Shown here: in pieces, positions 1 to 8,505 of the stretch
Numbering within the stretch: the stretch's first letter is position 1
How the letters are laid out: every line of letters starts with the position of its first letter
Assembly (NCBI RefSeq): GCF_021484805.1
Contig: NZ_CP090557.1
Coordinates: 3,980,001 to 4,044,000 of the forward strand
Reading direction: 5' to 3'
Source: Tellurirhabdus bombi
GTDB lineage: Bacteria > Bacteroidota > Bacteroidia > Cytophagales > Spirosomataceae
DNA length: 64,000 nt
Position numbers and translations under genes: made by a program
Notes under the pieces: generated by a model
Databases searched by the model: none
What the model saw: the letters and a program-made list of their open reading frames with translations, nothing else
Told to the model about the DNA's origin: nothing

Positions 1-86
1 TCATGCATATCCGGCGTTCGTTCCCAGTTATAAACCTGTCTTTTGTCCAGGTGTTTGCAATTGTGCCGGAAACTTTGCCTTGCCTG

Positions 87-1076
87 CTACTGATTTAGAG
101 CAACCGCTTTGAAGGTTTCTACCTCATTACGCACGGGCTTGATCGTTTTCAGGTATTCGTACATAGCCCCTAAATCCTGCTCCGTCATACCGGCGTACAT
201 GATCCAGGGCATTAAGGATTGCTTTTCACCCGGCTTCACGCTGTGGGGCGTATAACCACTTGCTGGATCATAAGATTTGAAACGGGCTATAAAAGCGGTC
301 TTTGTCCAATTTCCCAAACCCGTTGCGGCATCGGGCGTTATGTTGGCAGAAGTGACCACGGCACCCGGCATGGCAAACTTCCGCCCGCCAGCCATGTACA
401 TGCCTTCTACCGGTTTGCCTTGCTCCTGCTTGGTGTGGCAATCCATACAGGCCGAGGCGTTAACCAGGTATTTACCATAAGCTACTATGTTTGTTGTATC
501 TGGTCGCTTCTGGAAATCGGGTTTCTGCGGAATCGTATTCAAGATAAAATTCATCGGAAAATCCGCTTCTGATGCGGGTACCGTATTCTGAATTGGTTTC
601 AGCGTACGAACATAGGCAACGAGGGCTTTTACATCTTCCTGATCCATGCGTCCGTACGCCGGATGCGGCATGACGGGAAATATAGCACTCCCGTCCCGTT
701 TCACACCCGAACTGATTGCCCGGAAAATTTCGCCGTCGGTCCATTCGCCAATCCCGGCAGGCGTGATATTTCTAGCATAAAAGGTTCCGGGAAAGCCCAT
801 CTCTGGTCCGAAACGGTCACCACCCTTCCCAAACGTCCCAGCGACAGGCGGGCCTGAAAACTTGCTCCAGTCGCGGCTACTGTGACAGTCCATACAGACG
901 TTGACGTGGTTAGCCAGATAGCGCCCCCGTTCGATCTGAGCGGCACTAGGGTTAATTTTTAATTCAGGCGCTTCGCCTACGTTGGGCAACCCCAGCTTTA
1001 CAAAGGTTAATACCCCTGCAATTCCGACCAGCACAACCGCCAGTCCAATTCCAATGATCTTTACGGCTTTTTTCAT
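87..1076 (-). CDS. membrane-anchored diheme c-type cytochrome
   Basis: A 329-residue electron carrier expected to face the periplasm. One hydrophobic segment (about residues 7-27) acts as an uncleaved signal anchor. Two CxxCH heme sites follow, CMDCH at 61-65 and CMDCH at 210-214, each heading a cytochrome c domain; VMPHP and LMPWIM supply plausible Met axial ligands. The two-domain layout resembles cytochrome subunits of membrane alcohol, aldehyde or gluconate dehydrogenases, but no flavin or PQQ dehydrogenase lies beside it here, so the electron donor is unknown. It starts at ATG with no close upstream co-directional gene. The 86 bases beyond its stop at the window edge show no recognisable feature. 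Confidence 0.9.
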   Translation of the reverse strand: MKKAVKIIGIGLAVVLVGIAGVLTFVKLGLPNVGEAPELKINPSAAQIERGRYLANHVNVCMDCHSSRDWSKFSGPPVAGTFGKGGDRFGPEMGFPGTFYARNITPAGIGEWTDGEIFRAISSGVKRDGSAIFPVMPHPAYGRMDQEDVKALVAYVRTLKPIQNTVPASEADFPMNFILNTIPQKPDFQKRPDTTNIVAYGKYLVNASACMDCHTKQEQGKPVEGMYMAGGRKFAMPGAVVTSANITPDAATGLGNWTKTAFIARFKSYDPASGYTPHSVKPGEKQSLMPWIMYAGMTEQDLGAMYEYLKTIKPVRNEVETFKAVALNQ

Positions 1077-1230
1077 AGGTACTTTTAATCCTTCAGAGAA
1101 AATGCAAAGATCACGGGAAATAATGGAACGAATGGTAGCCGACAGCGCAAGAAAGCGAGCATTACGCGCCAGAACTTACCGTTTACTCAAAAATGTTGCT
1201 TTACCCCTATCTTTCAGGGCTTTTGAAACA

Positions 1231-1303
1231 AAAAACAGGGCAGAAAACGGCCCAAACCAACGGAAAAGCGTCCGTCGTTTCGGGTGTCTTCTGCCCTGTT
1301 TTT
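1231..1303 (-). terminator. rho-independent terminator of gapN-like gene
   Basis: A perfect 15-bp inverted repeat (1231-1245 with 1289-1303; arm AAAAACAGGGCAGAA) lies just past the stop of the aldehyde dehydrogenase gene and ends in a T run on the minus strand. The 43-base loop holds a smaller ACGGA/TCCGT stem. The T-rich ends make it usable on both strands. Confidence 0.8.
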
Positions 1304-1316
1304 GTAGGGGGTTTTC

Positions 1317-2942
1317 TTAGAAAATAAACTTCGTCGATAGGAACTGCGAACGGTTCTTTTCAACGATGTCATTCAGGATTTCCTTATTTCCCTCGGTATC
1401 TTTGGTAGCGACCACCGTCCGAATTGAGAACGAGCGTAGCGCATCTTCCACCGACAGGGTGCCTTCGGCGGAATCCTTACGACCCGTGAAGGGAAACGTA
1501 TCAGGTCCGCGCTGGCACTGGGCATTGATGTTGACGCGGCTCACCTGATTCACTAGTGGATCAATCAGATGGGCGATTTCTTCAGTATCGGTTCCGAAAA
1601 TACTCACCTGCTGGCCGTGATCAGAATTGATGATGTAGTCAATCGGCTCTTCAATGTCGTCAAACGGAACGACTGGAATTACTGGACCAAATTGCTCTTC
1701 GCGGTATAGTTTCATCTGGCTATTAACCGGATATACCACCGCTGGGAAAAACAGGGACTCATTAACAATCCCCCCGCCCTCATTGGTCACCGCCGCGCCG
1801 TGGGCTTCGGCATCCTGAATGCACTCGGCGAGGTAGGCAGGTTTCTGCGGCTCGGGCAACGGCGTAATTTGTGCTCCTTTTTCCCAAGGCAGGCCGGGCT
1901 TTAGCTTATCTACCTCTTCATTCAGGCGTTTCAGGAATTGGTCGGCAACGGACCGATGCACCCACACGATCTTGATAGCCGTACAACGCTGGCCATTAAA
2001 CGAAAGCGTTCCGAGCAAGCATTCTTTCACCGCTAATTCCAGATCAGCGTTGCTGAGAATGATGCCCGCATTTTTCGCATCCAGTCCCAGAACAGCCCGC
2101 AGGCGGTTTACTTTCGGGTGCAATTTCTTCAACTGGTCAGCCACCCGGCTAGATCCGATAAGAGTCAGCACATTGATTTTACCGGATTTCATGAGTGCCG
2201 GAACAACAGTATTTCCCCGACCGTAAATGGTATTTACAACGCCTTTAGGGAAACATTCGCGGAAGGCTTCCAGCAGCGGATAATGCAATAACGTGCCGTG
2301 TTTTGGCGGCTTGAATAAAATGGTATTGCCCATTAAAATGGCCGGAATCAGGGTGGTATAGGTTTCGTTTAATGGGTAGTTAAACGGTCCCATACACAGC
2401 ACCACGCCCAGCGGCGAGCGACGAATCTGTCCGATAATTCCCTGTTCAATCCGAAAACGGGAAGAAGCCCGATCAATATCTTTTAACGCTTCAATTGTGT
2501 CGTATATATACTCAACCGTTCGGTCAAACTCTTTGATGGAGTCGCCCAGGGTTTTACCAATTTCCCACATCAGCAGGTTTACAACCTGTTGTTTCTGTTC
2601 GATCATCCGCCCCACGAATTTCTCCATGCAACTGATTCGGTCGCCAATCGACATGGTTGGCCATTCACCCCGCCCGTTGTCGTAGGCTTTTACGGCAGCG
2701 TCCAAGGCTTCCATCGCCTCTTTTTCCGTATTCGGAAGCGGATAACTACCAATTAGCTTACGCTCCAATCGGCCTTCCTGTTTGATGTATACGGGTGATA
2801 AAACTTCCTGAACCGAGCCATCCCACGGAAGAATTTCCCCGTTAATCAGGTACTCTCGTTGGTGTAATTCGGTAATGCGGTACTCTTCCGGAATCTGATT
2901 TTCAGCCGGAAATACGTCCAATTGCTGTGCAAAGGATTTCAT
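1317..2942 (-). CDS. gapN: NADP-dependent glyceraldehyde-3-phosphate dehydrogenase-like aldehyde dehydrogenase
   Basis: A 541-residue cytosolic aldehyde dehydrogenase. The catalytic thiol is C320 in FNGQRCTA, and the oxyanion Asn sits in MGPFNYP near 188. The FNGQRCTAIK context resembles non-phosphorylating GapN (ALDH11) enzymes, which oxidise glyceraldehyde 3-phosphate straight to 3-phosphoglycerate and make NADPH. It is longer than typical GapN (about 475-500) because of an N-terminal extension. The usual ELGGK block, which carries the general-base Glu, reads GLDAKN here, so the Glu position appears to be Gly. A glycerate kinase gene lies 151 bp upstream on the same strand, which fits lower-glycolysis chemistry. 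The substrate is inferred and another aldehyde is possible. Confidence 0.8.
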   Translation of the reverse strand: MKSFAQQLDVFPAENQIPEEYRITELHQREYLINGEILPWDGSVQEVLSPVYIKQEGRLERKLIGSYPLPNTEKEAMEALDAAVKAYDNGRGEWPTMSIGDRISCMEKFVGRMIEQKQQVVNLLMWEIGKTLGDSIKEFDRTVEYIYDTIEALKDIDRASSRFRIEQGIIGQIRRSPLGVVLCMGPFNYPLNETYTTLIPAILMGNTILFKPPKHGTLLHYPLLEAFRECFPKGVVNTIYGRGNTVVPALMKSGKINVLTLIGSSRVADQLKKLHPKVNRLRAVLGLDAKNAGIILSNADLELAVKECLLGTLSFNGQRCTAIKIVWVHRSVADQFLKRLNEEVDKLKPGLPWEKGAQITPLPEPQKPAYLAECIQDAEAHGAAVTNEGGGIVNESLFFPAVVYPVNSQMKLYREEQFGPVIPVVPFDDIEEPIDYIINSDHGQQVSIFGTDTEEIAHLIDPLVNQVSRVNINAQCQRGPDTFPFTGRKDSAEGTLSVEDALRSFSIRTVVATKDTEGNKEILNDIVEKNRSQFLSTKFIF

Positions 2943-3023
2943 TTTGGAATAAAATAGGTGGTAAATACTACTGTATCAGGCGATTGAAATTCCAGAGAAC
3001 TCGGAACAGATGAAGTGATGGGT

Positions 3024-3043
3024 TTTAGGTATAAAAACCTAAA
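3024..3043. promoter_or_regulatory. inverted repeat upstream of gapN-like gene, possible operator
   Basis: TTTAGGT and ACCTAAA arms (7 bp, perfect) flank a 6-base AT-only spacer, 82 bp upstream of the aldehyde dehydrogenase start and 50 bp past the glycerate kinase stop. Short arms and an AT spacer suit a dimeric repressor site better than a terminator, as no T run follows. No second copy was noticed in the window. Confidence 0.3.
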
Positions 3044-3093
3044 TCGAACGCAATATTACAAAGAAATGGTTACAAACCTGATTTTTCACTCCT

Positions 3094-4215
3094 CTAGTTC
3101 GTTTTTATCAACCTCAGCACCTGTAACGTTGTCTGCTTAAGGTAGATAGCCGCATTTTGCACGGCAGAATCCAGGCTTTGTGGACCTGGCACGATCGAAA
3201 AGGCACTTTTCAAACCAAGTTCATCCATCTCTTCCGACGTTATGGCTAATGTCCCACAGAGGGCAACAACAGGTATCTTTTTTTCCTGAGCGAGCCTGGT
3301 TATGCCAGCAATTAATTTTCCTCTTAATGTTTGCTGATCAATACGTCCCTCACCAGTCAGGATCAGATCAGCGCCAACCATTTTTTCGGCCAGCTTTGTA
3401 TTTTCCATAACCAACTCGATGCCTGCTTTTAGCCGCGCTTTCAAAAAAAATAAGGCTCCAGCTCCGACGCCTCCCGCCGCACCCGCACCGGGCACTTCTG
3501 CGAGATCTACCTGAAACTGCTTTTTAACAATAGCGGCCCAGTGCTCCATTCCCGCATCCAAAAGAGGCAAATCTGCGGGTCGGGCTCCTTTTTGCGGGCT
3601 ATATACATAGGTAGCGCCTTGTGGGCCGCACAAAGGATTGTCTACATCGCAGGCAACCTCCACTTTTACATTTAATTCATTAGCAGGCGGTTGTATTGCA
3701 TGAATAAGCGGCAAACTACCGCCACTGGCTTTTATTTCCTGACCTTCCTTATCCAGAAACTTCCATCCCAACGCCATTGCCATTCCCATACCTGCGTCAT
3801 TCGTAGCACTTCCGCCAATGCCCAGAATAATGTGCTTTACACCTGCGCCGATTGCATGCCGAATTAGTTCACCTAGCCCGTAGGTATGCGTTTTAAAGGG
3901 GTCGTATTCGTCTGGTTTAAGCAGACGCAGGCCGGAAGTCTGGGCCATCTCGACGAAAGCGGTTTGTTTATCTCCAGAGAGCCCGTAACCCGCCTTTATT
4001 GATCGTCCTAACGGATCCTGAACGGTTACTTCATGCCAAGTGCCTGTTGTTGATTCAGTCAGCAACTCAGCGGTTCCTTCTCCCCCGTCGGCCATCGGCA
4101 TTGCTACCACTTCAGCACCCGGAATTGAGAGCTGAATGGCTTGCGTCATAGCCGTGCAAACTTCCTTGGCGGTTAGTGAGCCTTTGAACTTGTCAGGTGC
4201 TACCACTATTTTCAT
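3094..4215 (-). CDS. glycerate kinase, GlxK/GarK family
   Basis: A 373-residue cytosolic kinase of the bacterial glycerate kinase family, phosphorylating D-glycerate (to 2-phosphoglycerate in most studied members). The N-terminus MKIVVAPDKFKGSLTA is the family hallmark. GGSATNDAGMGMA (about 155-168), MADGGEGT near the start and LTGEGRIDQQT (about 285-296) are further conserved blocks. Length matches the family. It starts at ATG after an AT-rich 5' region and may be read through into the gapN-like gene, as no terminator separates them. Together they would feed glycerate and glyceraldehyde phosphate into the phosphoglycerate pool; that link is inference. Confidence 0.92.
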   Translation of the reverse strand: MKIVVAPDKFKGSLTAKEVCTAMTQAIQLSIPGAEVVAMPMADGGEGTAELLTESTTGTWHEVTVQDPLGRSIKAGYGLSGDKQTAFVEMAQTSGLRLLKPDEYDPFKTHTYGLGELIRHAIGAGVKHIILGIGGSATNDAGMGMAMALGWKFLDKEGQEIKASGGSLPLIHAIQPPANELNVKVEVACDVDNPLCGPQGATYVYSPQKGARPADLPLLDAGMEHWAAIVKKQFQVDLAEVPGAGAAGGVGAGALFFLKARLKAGIELVMENTKLAEKMVGADLILTGEGRIDQQTLRGKLIAGITRLAQEKKIPVVALCGTLAITSEEMDELGLKSAFSIVPGPQSLDSAVQNAAIYLKQTTLQVLRLIKTN

Positions 4216-5357
4216 TAAAAACTAAATTAAAATTGTATTAAAATAAGTCGCTTCACTATCAGAAATAAGCTCTTAAATGGCATTAAATTTATTTTCATCA
4301 TTTTCGACGAAGGATCCGTAAAATGCCTTGTGAAACATTTTGGCTGCTATACAATGCCCTCTTATTACGGTACTGTTATCTTCACTCCTGCTTACTTGCT
4401 CAGCACCGAGACATACAGAATATTATTTGGTAAATAACCCAAATAACAATCTTTGACTTATCTATCCAAAACTTATTTAAAGGTTGGAGCAATTTATCTT
4501 TTATACTGATTAATAGTGTCATTTTTACACTCCCTGGCGTATTTCACATCTCTTTTGCTACTGGAATAAATACTTTCTATCCTCTATTTCTATGGTTAAA
4601 GTACGAAACAACTACTAAATAGGCCTGATCAGTACTAGGAATAAAATCTAGGTCTCTACTCCTCCTTTTAGGCATTCTGGTTAATTTATAGTTATCAAAC
4701 TAGGATCAATTGCTAAATAATAATTATTTTTGTAGAAAATAACGCTTCATCTCAATTAGGAATCCTCATGAAAAAAGTCAGCTTTGTGACTAATTTGATT
4801 CTCTGCCTTAGAATACTCCTTGAAGCCAGTACGTTTAAGCCATCCGGTAGCCTAATACATCAGGAAAAATCCATGTATAGCCTTCAGTCAGTGCTGGTCT
4901 AGCTTAACTCTAAAAGTTCTGACAATTTTGAATTCCAGACTTTTCTTTTCTTCTCCAAGCAACTTTACATTTAAGTGAGCCATACTTTCTATGCCCAAAT
5001 GAGCGATTCCCTTATGGCTTTTACTGTTTTTTTAGCAATAAGGCTTCTAATTAATTTCTAATTTCTTATTTTTGGTACTTAATTAGTAACCTATATGACC
5101 TGGAGATTAACTATATCAGTCCTTACAATGTAAATATTCCGGGTTGGCTTACTCGTAATAGCATAAAGAAATTCTTCCTTCCATCCTTGAACACGTTCGG
5201 AAAAGGACTATTGCTTTGTGTAAGATTAAAGCTTGTAGAATCTAGCCGTTGAGAGCAATGGCGATTTAGAATCGAACTTGTCCGGTTACTAGTCATTGTT
5301 CAGCCCATTTAAAATAGTACCAATTTCTGTGTTTTCTTAACCAATAAACTAAGTAGT
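4216..5357. other. 1.14-kb AT-rich intergenic region
   Basis: No convincing gene is seen. Composition is clearly more AT-rich than the flanking genes. A 44-codon reading frame at 4768-4902 (starts MKKVSFVTN) has AGGA about 7 bases before its ATG and a TATTTTTG box at 4725-4732, but lacks other support. A second TATTTTTG lies at 5067-5074. Neither box has a TTG 19-20 bases upstream. The region may hold the SusC promoter, a small RNA, or decayed sequence. Confidence 0.5.
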
Positions 5358-8300
5358 ATGAATCAAAAGTTACTCTTTGTCTTATTGAGCATTTTGCTGA
5401 TGGGATCGGCTTATGCTCAAGACAGACGGGTTACCGGTCGAGTGACCGCCTCGGAAGATGGCTCTTTTCTGCCCGGTGTCTCAATTACGGTTCCTGGCTC
5501 TACGCTGGGGACAACAACTAATGGAAATGGAGAATTTAGTCTAAGTGTACCGAATGGAACGAGAACGTTAGCGTTTTCATTCGTTGGCTTCGTTACCAAG
5601 CGCGTAGACGTTCCGGCAAACAATACCATGAACGTTGTTCTGGAAGCGGATGCCAACATCCTGAACGAAGTCGTTGTAACTGCCGGTGGTTTGACCGCCC
5701 AGCGTCGGGAATTAGGTAACCAGGCAACTACGATTAGAGCGCAGGAAATCACGCAGGCCAAGCCAACGAACATTGCAGCTGGTTTATCCGGTAAAGTTCC
5801 AGGTCTGACGATTACAGCCGTTAGTGGCGGTGTTAACCCTAACTACCGTTTGGTTTTGCGCGGTAACCGTTCATTAACAGGTAACAACCAAGCGCTGATT
5901 ATCATTGATAACATCATCTCGCCAAATAGCATTTTAGGTAACCTCAATCCAGAAGACATTGAAGATATTCAGGTTCTGAACGGTGCGGGTGCGGCGGCTC
6001 TTTACGGATCAGATGCCTCCAACGGTGCGTTGATCGTAACGACGAAGAAAGGGAAAGCAGGCAAAACAGAGGTCAAAATCTCAAATACGACTACTTTTGA
6101 GAAAGTTAGCTACCTGCCTCAACTGCAAACTGGTTTTGGTTCAGGAACAACCCCGGATGATGTACCGACGTATACTCCCTACGAAAACCAACAGTATGGT
6201 CCTGCTTTCAATGGTGAAATGGTAACTATTGGCAAGCCTTTAGAGGATGGTTCTATCCAAACAGTTCCTTACTCTGCGCAGAATTCAAGAGAGAAATTCT
6301 GGAATACGGGGATTGCCAACCAAACAGACTTCAGCATCTCTTCGGGCGACGAAAAAGCGACTTATTACCTGTCGGCTCAGTACTTCGATCAGAAGTCTAC
6401 AGTACCTAGTGATAAGTACCAGCGCTATAGCATCCGGGCGAACAGCACGCGCCAGATCTACAAAAATCTGACGGCTATTTTCAACACAAACTTCATTGCA
6501 AACCGCTACGATCAAAGCAGCGAGACTGGTAATGCTTACCAGAACTTACTGATGTCGCCCGCGCAGGTTGACGTAACGAAATATAAAAACTGGCAAACTG
6601 ATCCGTTCGCTAACCCAAATGGTTACTTTAACGAGTATTTCCAGAACCCGTATTTTACACTAGCTAACAACCGTCGGACAACCCGAAACGATTATTTTCA
6701 GGGTAACTTAGAGTTAAAATACAACCCGATTAAGCCAGTAGTCATTACGTATCGTATAGGTATCAGCACGCGGAACAACTCGTCAAAAACGACAACGGGT
6801 AAATTTACGTATACGGATTATACCAAGAGCATCTCGGGAAGCTCAAAAACGGACATCGCGGGTTCTGTAGCTGATTACAGTGGTTTCAATTCGCAGTTGG
6901 TTAGTGACCTGATCGCTGAATACAAAACAACCCTGAATAAAGACTTTACGTTGGGTGCTGTATTGGGCGCAACAGTTCGTCAGAACCAGTCAAAAGATGT
7001 GAACGTATCTGCGACGGGTATTGTAATCGATAATCTTTACAACATCAGTAACAGCTTGAACAACCCAAATGCCTCTGAAGCAAACTACTTGGCTCGTCAG
7101 GCAGGGGTATACGGTGAAGCACGGCTTGGTTTCCGGGATTTTCTTTACCTGCACGTAACAGGTCGAAATGACTGGCGGTCAGTACTGGCGAAAAGCAACA
7201 GGTCTTTCTTCTATCCGTCTGCTGATGTATCGTTCATCGTTACGGATGCCTTTCCTGCGCTACAATCAAACGAATGGCTGCAGAGCTTGAAAATCAGAGG
7301 TGGTTACTCAAAAGTAGGCCAGGTCAATTTAGGTAACTCAACTACTTTTGGTGCTTATTCACTGCTTCCAACATTCAGCCAGTCATATGGCTATCCATAT
7401 CCAAGTGGGGCTGGCTTTGGTTTGGGTAATACACTGGTATCGTCTGATCTGAGACCAGAAATGACAACGGGTATTGAAGGAGGTTTTGATTTCGAACTGA
7501 AAAAATACAATGTGAACGGTGGTATTACGTTGTATAAAACCAACACTGTTGATCAGACAATTGAGGTAAGCGTTCCTCAATCAACAGGTTACAATATTTT
7601 GCGGACTAACGTAGGTGAGGTTGAAAACAAAGGGATTGAGACGTATTTGAACGTTACGCCAATTAGAACGGCAGGTGGTCTGGAAGTAAGCTTCGGTGCT
7701 AACTACACTCTGAACCGCAACAAAGTGCTTTCATTGGCAGACGGAGCAAATGAATTATCATTGCCAAACGGAGCCCAGGGAACAGTTGCCAAAGTTCTTG
7801 CTTTAGTTGGTCAACCATTCCCGATGTTGCAGGTGACAACGTACAATCGCGATCCACAAGGTCGGATCATCGTTGACCCAATCACAGGCTATCCAGCGAG
7901 CAACGGTTCATTTAGCAATGTCGGTGTAACTAACCCACCGCATATTCTGGGTGCCAATACGGCGATCAAATTCAAAAATTTCCGTTTCACGGCTTTGTTT
8001 GAATACCGAAATGGCCATTACATCTACAACTCCATTTCAACAGCGTACGACTTTTCGGGTGCTGGTATTCGGACGGCCTGGTACAACCGCGATCGTTTCG
8101 TAGTTCCTAACTCATCTTATCTGTCTGCTGACGGCACGACGTATGTACCAAACACAAACATTGCGGTAAGAAGCGGTGGCGCTGACTACTGGACGGATGG
8201 TACTCGTAATACAAACATCGGTGAAAACTACGCGAACTCGGCTGGTTTCTGGAAATTCCGTGAAGCCTCTCTGTCCTACGATTTCACTCCTTTATTAGCT

Positions 8301-8498
8301 TCAAGAACGAAGTTTATCAAAGGCGCTACGTTGAGTGCGCAAGGCCGGAACCTATTTATCTGGGTACCTAAGTCAAACCTGTACACTGACCCTGAATACA
8401 GCAGCAACGGAACGGATAGCAATGCAGTAGGTTTCACAACCATATCGCAAACACCGCCAGCTCGTTATTTCGGTGGTACGTTATCATTAACATTCTAA
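5358..8498 (+). CDS. SusC/RagA-family TonB-linked outer membrane transporter
   Basis: A 1046-residue outer-membrane receptor. A cleavable signal peptide (about 1-20, ending AYA-Q) is followed by a carboxypeptidase-regulatory-like beta-sandwich domain (about 22-105), a TonB plug containing LRGNRSLTGNNQALIIIDN (about 168-186), and a long beta-barrel ending in Phe. SusC proteins pair with a SusD lipoprotein lid and import oligosaccharides, peptides or other large nutrients using TonB energy. The SusD gene starts 7 bp downstream, so the two are surely co-transcribed. No glycosidase, protease, sigma/anti-sigma pair or hybrid sensor lies alongside, so the substrate cannot be read from context. Its promoter must lie in the AT-rich region upstream. 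Confidence 0.95.
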   Translation: MNQKLLFVLLSILLMGSAYAQDRRVTGRVTASEDGSFLPGVSITVPGSTLGTTTNGNGEFSLSVPNGTRTLAFSFVGFVTKRVDVPANNTMNVVLEADANILNEVVVTAGGLTAQRRELGNQATTIRAQEITQAKPTNIAAGLSGKVPGLTITAVSGGVNPNYRLVLRGNRSLTGNNQALIIIDNIISPNSILGNLNPEDIEDIQVLNGAGAAALYGSDASNGALIVTTKKGKAGKTEVKISNTTTFEKVSYLPQLQTGFGSGTTPDDVPTYTPYENQQYGPAFNGEMVTIGKPLEDGSIQTVPYSAQNSREKFWNTGIANQTDFSISSGDEKATYYLSAQYFDQKSTVPSDKYQRYSIRANSTRQIYKNLTAIFNTNFIANRYDQSSETGNAYQNLLMSPAQVDVTKYKNWQTDPFANPNGYFNEYFQNPYFTLANNRRTTRNDYFQGNLELKYNPIKPVVITYRIGISTRNNSSKTTTGKFTYTDYTKSISGSSKTDIAGSVADYSGFNSQLVSDLIAEYKTTLNKDFTLGAVLGATVRQNQSKDVNVSATGIVIDNLYNISNSLNNPNASEANYLARQAGVYGEARLGFRDFLYLHVTGRNDWRSVLAKSNRSFFYPSADVSFIVTDAFPALQSNEWLQSLKIRGGYSKVGQVNLGNSTTFGAYSLLPTFSQSYGYPYPSGAGFGLGNTLVSSDLRPEMTTGIEGGFDFELKKYNVNGGITLYKTNTVDQTIEVSVPQSTGYNILRTNVGEVENKGIETYLNVTPIRTAGGLEVSFGANYTLNRNKVLSLADGANELSLPNGAQGTVAKVLALVGQPFPMLQVTTYNRDPQGRIIVDPITGYPASNGSFSNVGVTNPPHILGANTAIKFKNFRFTALFEYRNGHYIYNSISTAYDFSGAGIRTAWYNRDRFVVPNSSYLSADGTTYVPNTNIAVRSGGADYWTDGTRNTNIGENYANSAGFWKFREASLSYDFTPLLASRTKFIKGATLSAQGRNLFIWVPKSNLYTDPEYSSNGTDSNAVGFTTISQTPPARYFGGTLSLTF

Positions 8499-8505
8499 TT
8501 GAACA

